64,000 nucleotides of DNA from an uncultured Litoreibacter sp. (GTDB lineage: Bacteria > Pseudomonadota > Alphaproteobacteria > Rhodobacterales > Rhodobacteraceae): assembly GCF_947487515.1 (NCBI RefSeq), contig NZ_CANKWO010000002.1, forward strand, positions 124,001 through 188,000, in the 5' to 3' direction. Positions 60,284-64,000 of this stretch are shown one piece after another; the stretch's first letter is position 1, and every line of letters starts with the position of its first letter. The notes under the pieces are model-generated. The model ran no database searches, was not told the origin of the DNA, and was given only the letters and a program-made list of their open reading frames with translations. The translations under genes were made by a program, and so were the position numbers.

Positions 60284-60473
60284 AGTTTCACTCCAATTGT
60301 GGGGATTGCTCCCCGGCTCAGTCTACCGGATCACTCCGGCGGTTGGGTCCATCGTACACGGGACGCCCGAACCGCCTGGAGTTCTCACCCACAGTCAATC
60401 TGGTCTGATCCCGTCTCAGGCAGGAATTAAAGGGGTTTAAGGCCCCAACCCGCCATCTCGGACGAAACGCAAA
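60284..60473 (-). promoter_or_regulatory. Probable L10 leader and rplJ promoter region
   Basis: About 190 nt upstream of rplJ with no gene. The minus-strand leader contains ACCGCCGGAG...CCGGTAGACTGAGCCGGGGAG...CCCC with several short stems, resembling the L10-binding leader that controls rplJL in other bacteria. No strong promoter was found; TTGACT occurs near 60392-60397 without a good -10. Confidence 0.4.
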
Positions 60474-60499
60474 AGAGCGCGTGACGAATCGCGCGCTCT
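60474..60499 (-). terminator. Terminator after the Hint-domain gene
   Basis: AGAGCGCG and CGCGCTCT form an 8-bp stem with a 10-nt loop, followed by TTTT on the minus strand. It would separate the islet from the L10 operon. Confidence 0.6.
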
Positions 60500-60586
60500 A
60501 AAGCATGGGTTCAATTAGTCCCCTGAGGCCCAAAAGCCAAGACCGATCATGCGAAATATTGCAAGTTTCTCAAATTTTTTCTGAAC

Positions 60587-61675
60587 TTAGGACTGCAGCA
60601 GCGGCTGCGCGTTCTTTCGGTGCCGCGAAAGCAGTTGTCGCATCGGATCCCCCTTCATGATGACGCGCGCAGGTGACCCCGCCGCCTCTATCAATTGTGG
60701 GAAGAATTCTTCGATCTCTTTTCGCGCCGCCGCGTTGATAGATTTCAACGCCACAGGGCCGGTGAGCAGGGATTCTGTCGGGGCCCCTTCGGCGAAAATG
60801 ATCTCATGGTGATCCAGCAAAATGTGGTAGTAACTGACCACCGAAAAGTCCTTGGCATAAGAAATTCCAGGCAGGCCCAACAGCTTTTTCGCCGCCACCA
60901 GAACCTCGGTCTGCCCCGCAACTCTTTGCGCGATCTTGGAGCTGACAATCATTCGGTGCTGCTGCGATACAACCAAATCTGCAACGGGCAACCCCATACC
61001 CAACGCCCCTGCCTCAATCCGAATAGGGGTGAACCTACCGGTCGCAAGAAAGGAGGACGTGCCGATCCATCGAACGGGCTGCGCACCACGATCTTGGGTC
61101 ATGATGAGGTCACCAACCTGCAGCTCCTCCACCGGGCGTTCCCCCCTGAGGGTCAGGATACGCGCACCGGCGGTAAAACAAGTCACAAAATCTGGGTCCT
61201 CGCGGCTGGCAGTTAGTCCGGAAAAATTGCTCCCAAGCAAACTGTCCAAGGTCAAAGACCGAATTGCAGCAGCCTCTAGCGCCACCTGGTCGGAATTGGC
61301 CGAGAATTCGGGGGCCAGATATGTGTTCCCGTCTGTGTCTTGAAAAATAACCGCTGTAATCGTCGCGGTCGTGCCGTCAATATAGGTGATCGTTGCATTG
61401 TAGACAGATGTGCCGTCAAAGGTCTGATCCGGCCCTCCGTCTATCGAGAAGGTCTCGTTTGAGGCGTTGTTGTTCATGTCGTAGGCCGTCGACACGCCCC
61501 CTGACGTTCCGGTTGAGCCCGGAGACAGCGTTTGAACATCATTGACCAAAGCGTCGCCGGCACCACCAAACGTCAACCCCACCAAAGCGCCTGCGCCCTC
61601 GGCCGAGTTGTTTCCTTCGATGGTGTCCATGTCCGATTGGACACCAAGGGATATCACGTCAAAAGTTGTTGCCAT
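60587..61675 (-). CDS. Hint (hedgehog/intein) domain protein
   Basis: A 362-residue protein. The N-terminal 165 residues are Asn/Asp/Thr-rich and look like a secreted beta domain. The Hint domain begins at CFTAGARILTLRGERPVEELQVGDLIMT, with the nucleophile Cys, and continues through QPVRWIG and VSQQHRMIV to a YYHILLDHHEIIFAEGAPTES block. Such proteins are abundant in Rhodobacterales and are thought to self-process or attach to surfaces; the role of this one is unknown. No N-terminal signal peptide is visible, so secretion would use another route. Confidence 0.88.
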   Translation of the reverse strand: MATTFDVISLGVQSDMDTIEGNNSAEGAGALVGLTFGGAGDALVNDVQTLSPGSTGTSGGVSTAYDMNNNASNETFSIDGGPDQTFDGTSVYNATITYIDGTTATITAVIFQDTDGNTYLAPEFSANSDQVALEAAAIRSLTLDSLLGSNFSGLTASREDPDFVTCFTAGARILTLRGERPVEELQVGDLIMTQDRGAQPVRWIGTSSFLATGRFTPIRIEAGALGMGLPVADLVVSQQHRMIVSSKIAQRVAGQTEVLVAAKKLLGLPGISYAKDFSVVSYYHILLDHHEIIFAEGAPTESLLTGPVALKSINAAARKEIEEFFPQLIEAAGSPARVIMKGDPMRQLLSRHRKNAQPLLQS

Positions 61676-62004
61676 TTACCTACTGGCCGCCTCCACGTCA
61701 CCGACGCGGATATCACCATCCTAACAGTTACCAAAACTACGGACGCATTTTGCGCCATGCCTTAGAGTTAGGTGCATTTTCCTAAAATTATCAGGGGAAA
61801 AGGGTCGGAAGTTCAGCACAGGCTGGATCACGCGCAGATCATCCGGCTTGATGGCATTTCCGGCAAGTATTGGCTGGCATGGGGCCTCATGCCCCATATA
61901 GGGATGATGCGAAAAGATCACCCAGTTGGACGGGTGACCTTTTCAATAGGCTTGCGCCGATGGAAGCGCAGAGAATGAAATGGGAAGGCGTTGAGGCGCC
62001 GTAT
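61676..62004. other. Hint-tagD spacer with terminator at 61912-61943
   Basis: AAAAGATCACCC and GGGTGACCTTTT form a stem with one mismatch on the plus strand that becomes a G-U pair in the minus transcript; a TTTT follows on the minus strand, so it likely terminates the LicD-TagD unit. A palindrome ATGGGGC/GCCCCAT lies at 61879-61897. The open plus-strand frame here (61772-61978) has no ribosome-binding site and is not accepted. No promoter for the Hint gene was recognised. Confidence 0.55.
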
Positions 62005-62412
62005 TTACGCTGAGTGCCTCAAAACATTCGCACGAATTTCAGTTGTCGAAACATCGATTGTGCGTGGTAAATACACCACCTGACACAGGCTCTTCAAACT
62101 ATCGAATTCACCCTGCCAGTCGTCCCCCATACCAAAAACGTCGACATTGAAGCGCCTGATATCAAGGACCTTCTGACTCCAGCATTTTTCGGGAACAACC
62201 TCTTCAACAAAGCGGCACGACCGCAGAATCGAGGCGCGGTCTTCATAGGATATCACCGCCTTTTTGCCCTTACGCGCGTTGAAGTCATCGGTCGACAATC
62301 CAACGATTAACCGATCACCAAAATAGCTTAACCGTTCCAGTAAACGGACATGCCCCACATGAAACATATCGAACGTCCCATACGTCAGTACGACCTTGTC
62401 CTTACTCTCCAT
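62005..62412 (-). CDS. Glycerol-3-phosphate cytidylyltransferase-like protein (TagD family)
   Basis: A 135-residue nucleotidyltransferase. The HxGH motif is YGTFDMFHVGHVRLLERL, the second signature is ISYEDRASILRSCRFVEEVVPE, and the ISSTxIR-type motif appears as VSTTEIRANVL. TagD-like enzymes make CDP-glycerol from CTP and glycerol-3-phosphate. It overlaps the LicD-like gene by 11 nt, so the two are coupled, suggesting one makes the activated alcohol and the other transfers it. The exact alcohol (glycerol or another polyol) is inferred. Confidence 0.85.
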   Translation of the reverse strand: MESKDKVVLTYGTFDMFHVGHVRLLERLSYFGDRLIVGLSTDDFNARKGKKAVISYEDRASILRSCRFVEEVVPEKCWSQKVLDIRRFNVDVFGMGDDWQGEFDSLKSLCQVVYLPRTIDVSTTEIRANVLRHSA

Positions 62413-63295
62413 TGTTCAACTCGCTCAATAATGCCGAGAACTTCTGTTTCTGGGCCACCCAAGGAAACGTGAACCGCGAATTCGGAATTCTCCAGTCGTC
62501 GCCATAATTCTCCTTAAGCAACACCTCGGGATGTGCAGGCAATGGAACGCCACTAATCGGGCAGGTCTTCAAAGGCCAAACATCTGAGTACGTTAATTGT
62601 TTGCGAGAATACGGAAAAATATTGTAGCGGCGGTGCGTCCCATAGGCTGGGAATAAATCCACTTCGAAGCCTTCAATATTTGGAAGTTTGATAATCGCAT
62701 TCTTGCTTTCAATCAGACGGCATTCAATCCCCTCCGCAAGCAGGCAGGCCAAGAGAAGCTTGAACTCTTCGGCTGCATCCTCGTCACGGCGCACCGGCAA
62801 TATTACCGCAAGATCAACATCGTCATCGTAAGGAATAAGCCCCTTATCGCGGACCAAACCCAAAAGCGTCCCAGAGTTCGCAAAGGCCTCGTACCCCAGA
62901 TCATTCAGCACCGCTATTATCTTGCGGATACCTTCATAGATGGCCTCTTCCTCACAATCCGCTAGCTGCTTGTCCATAAAGCCGTGCGCGCCAAACGAAA
63001 CGCCGCCCAGATGCTCCTTAAGCTGATCTTCGAAGCTGTCATACAAGTGCATCGCTCCGGCCTTCTCCCGAGCTTCGCGCAACATAGCCATCTGTTTGTT
63101 CGCGGCTGCCGCACGACAGCGACCCACAACCGCGTTTGCGACGAATGCTTCGCGGAACTCTATAAGGCCGCGTAGCTCTGCTGGCATGTCATCCATGGCA
63201 CGCAGACGTTTTCGCGGCTGTAAATCCGAATTGTTTTCTTGCAACGCTCTAATTGCGTCACTTCTAAATTCAATTAATTCTTCGTGCTTACCCAC
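62402..63295 (-). CDS. LicD/fukutin-like phosphotransferase
   Basis: A protein of 297 residues (start GTG at 63295) with a LicD/FKTN nucleotidyltransferase-fold domain: FANSGTLLGLVRDKGLIPYDDDVDLAV holds the GTLLG and DDDVD metal-binding signatures, and VDLFPAYGTHRRYNIFPYSRKQL follows. LicD enzymes transfer phosphocholine or phospho-polyols to surface glycans. The track starts at an ATG 24 codons upstream (63367), which would add a hydrophobic N terminus but lacks a ribosome-binding site and lies about 6 nt from the predicted transcription start. The GTG has GGAG 8 nt upstream. The N-terminal 115 residues are helical and charged with no recognised domain. Confidence 0.8.
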   Translation of the reverse strand: MGKHEELIEFRSDAIRALQENNSDLQPRKRLRAMDDMPAELRGLIEFREAFVANAVVGRCRAAAANKQMAMLREAREKAGAMHLYDSFEDQLKEHLGGVSFGAHGFMDKQLADCEEEAIYEGIRKIIAVLNDLGYEAFANSGTLLGLVRDKGLIPYDDDVDLAVILPVRRDEDAAEEFKLLLACLLAEGIECRLIESKNAIIKLPNIEGFEVDLFPAYGTHRRYNIFPYSRKQLTYSDVWPLKTCPISGVPLPAHPEVLLKENYGDDWRIPNSRFTFPWVAQKQKFSALLSELNNGE

Positions 63296-63429
63296 ACTAA
63301 AAACTCCAACACACAAAATAACTACAAACACTTCAATCAACGAAGTATGGCGCAATTTAAACGTCAATTAAAATTAATAATTAATAAAATTTGGTTAACA
63401 TTTCGCAAGCAAAACAGTTTTCCATAAAA
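63296..63429 (-). promoter_or_regulatory. Promoter of the LicD-TagD unit
   Basis: This stretch is very A+T-rich. On the minus strand TTGCGA (63403-63408) and TATTAA (63381-63386) lie 16 nt apart, with a predicted start near 63374. It drives the islet independently of rplA. Confidence 0.5.
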
Positions 63430-63455
63430 AAAGGCGCTCCAAACGAAGCGCCTTT
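63430..63455 (-). terminator. Intrinsic terminator after rplA
   Basis: AAAGGCGCT and AGCGCCTTT form a 9-bp stem with an 8-nt loop; the minus strand continues with TTTTTTTATGG. It separates rplKA from the inserted genes and hence from rplJL. Confidence 0.85.
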
Positions 63456-63512
63456 CAGAAATTTTTAGAGCAGCGACTAAGCGCCTATATAATAGGCACT
63501 CATTCCTTCGCT

Positions 63513-64000
63513 TTAGTTGCCAGTTGCGTTGTCCACAGAGATGGTAACGCTTGGGCCCATTGTCGAAGACACAACGATCTTCTTCATGTATGTGCCCTTG
63601 GAACCCGCTGGGCGAGCTTTGCCAACTGCGTCGATAAACGCGCGAACGTTTTCAACCAGCTTGTCTTCGCCGAAAGAAGCTTTGCCGACACCTGCGTGTA
63701 CAACACCAGCTTTTTCAACTTTGAACTGAACTTCGCCGCCCTTCGCAGCTTCAACAGCCGCTTTGACGTCCATAGTAACTGTACCAACCTTCGGGTTAGG
63801 CATCAGGTTACGTGGGCCAAGAACTTTACCCAGACGACCAACGATTGGCATCATGTCTGGTGTTGCAATGCAGCGATCGAAGTCGATCTTGCCGGATTGC
63901 ACGATTTCCATCAGGTCCTCGGCACCAACGATGTCTGCGCCAGCCGCTTTGGCTTCTTCAGCTTTCGCATCACGCGCAAAAACAGCAACGCGCATGGTTT
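63513..64000 (-). CDS. rplA: 50S ribosomal protein L1, 5' part outside window
   Basis: The C-terminal part of L1: [57 protein letters not shown], ending [14 protein letters not shown]. The internal ATG at 63995 used by the track is not the start; the reading frame continues beyond the window edge, and about the first 70 residues are missing. L1 builds the mobile stalk at the E site and in E. coli represses the L11 operon. Confidence 0.95.
   Translation of the reverse strand, partial: TMRVAVFARDAKAEEAKAAGADIVGAEDLMEIVQSGKIDFDRCIATPDMMPIVGRLGKVLGPRNLMPNPKVGTVTMDVKAAVEAAKGGEVQFKVEKAGVVHAGVGKASFGEDKLVENVRAFIDAVGKARPAGSKGTYMKKIVVSSTMGPSVTISVDNATGN

Noticed and set aside
61772-61978. 68-codon plus-strand ORF between the Hint and TagD genes
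   Set aside because: It starts at a GTG without a ribosome-binding site, runs through a palindrome and a terminator stem, and shows no recognisable motif.

Overview
The window comes from an alphaproteobacterium, most likely a marine member of the Rhodobacterales (Roseobacter group). The gene order rpmH-rnpA-yidD-ttcA-yidC-MOSC-engB-argB, a bztABCD/aap amino-acid transporter, the atp12-HAD-rluC-crcB-rarA-htrA run and a Hint-domain protein all fit that group, as does the moderately GC-rich composition. This assignment is inference from gene content and order, not from a database search. One tRNA gene (Arg, anticodon ACG, CCA encoded) lies at the left end. No rRNA, CRISPR array, transposase or phage gene is visible.

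Left part (about 0.3-14 kb). A minus-strand trio (TVP38/TMEM64 membrane protein, mercuric-reductase-like flavoprotein, orphan sensor histidine kinase) diverges from a plus-strand cell-envelope and RNA cluster: rpmH, rnpA, yidD, ttcA, an EAL phosphodiesterase, yidC, a MOSC protein, engB, argB, a fatty-acid hydroxylase, a ferredoxin-like protein and a SixA phosphatase. Middle part (14-25 kb): the minus-strand glutamate/aspartate-type ABC transporter bztABCD, then a tightly overlapped run atp12, HAD phosphatase, rluC, crcB, rarA and an HtrA protease, then a small lipoprotein that seems to start at a non-canonical ATT codon.

Right part (25-64 kb, all read leftwards). This is the ribosomal and RNA-polymerase supercluster: rplA..rplJ-rplL-rpoB-rpoC, rpsL-rpsG-fusA-tuf, then S10-spc-alpha down to rplQ. 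The ribosomal genes are intact and in standard order. They are interrupted at several junctions by genes that do not belong to translation, mostly more A+T-rich: LicD-like transferase plus TagD-like cytidylyltransferase plus Hint protein (rplA|rplJ); an EamA exporter (rpoC|rpsL); a secreted protein (tuf|rpsJ); an unknown protein (rplW|rplB); a 2OG-oxygenase-like protein, an unknown protein, a NADAR protein and a membrane protein (rplP|rpmC); and an antisense NYN-domain RNase (rpmD|rplO). Many of these junctions carry an intrinsic terminator, and several carry a recognisable promoter for the next ribosomal segment. The usual long operon therefore appears to be split into separately transcribed segments.

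The most unusual structures are three about 66-bp direct repeats, each a terminator plus a fixed 15-bp flank, that bracket the genes inserted between rplP and rpmC; and the NYN gene, which lies opposite to the operon behind a promoter, a hairpin and an intrinsic terminator placed just before its ribosome-binding site.
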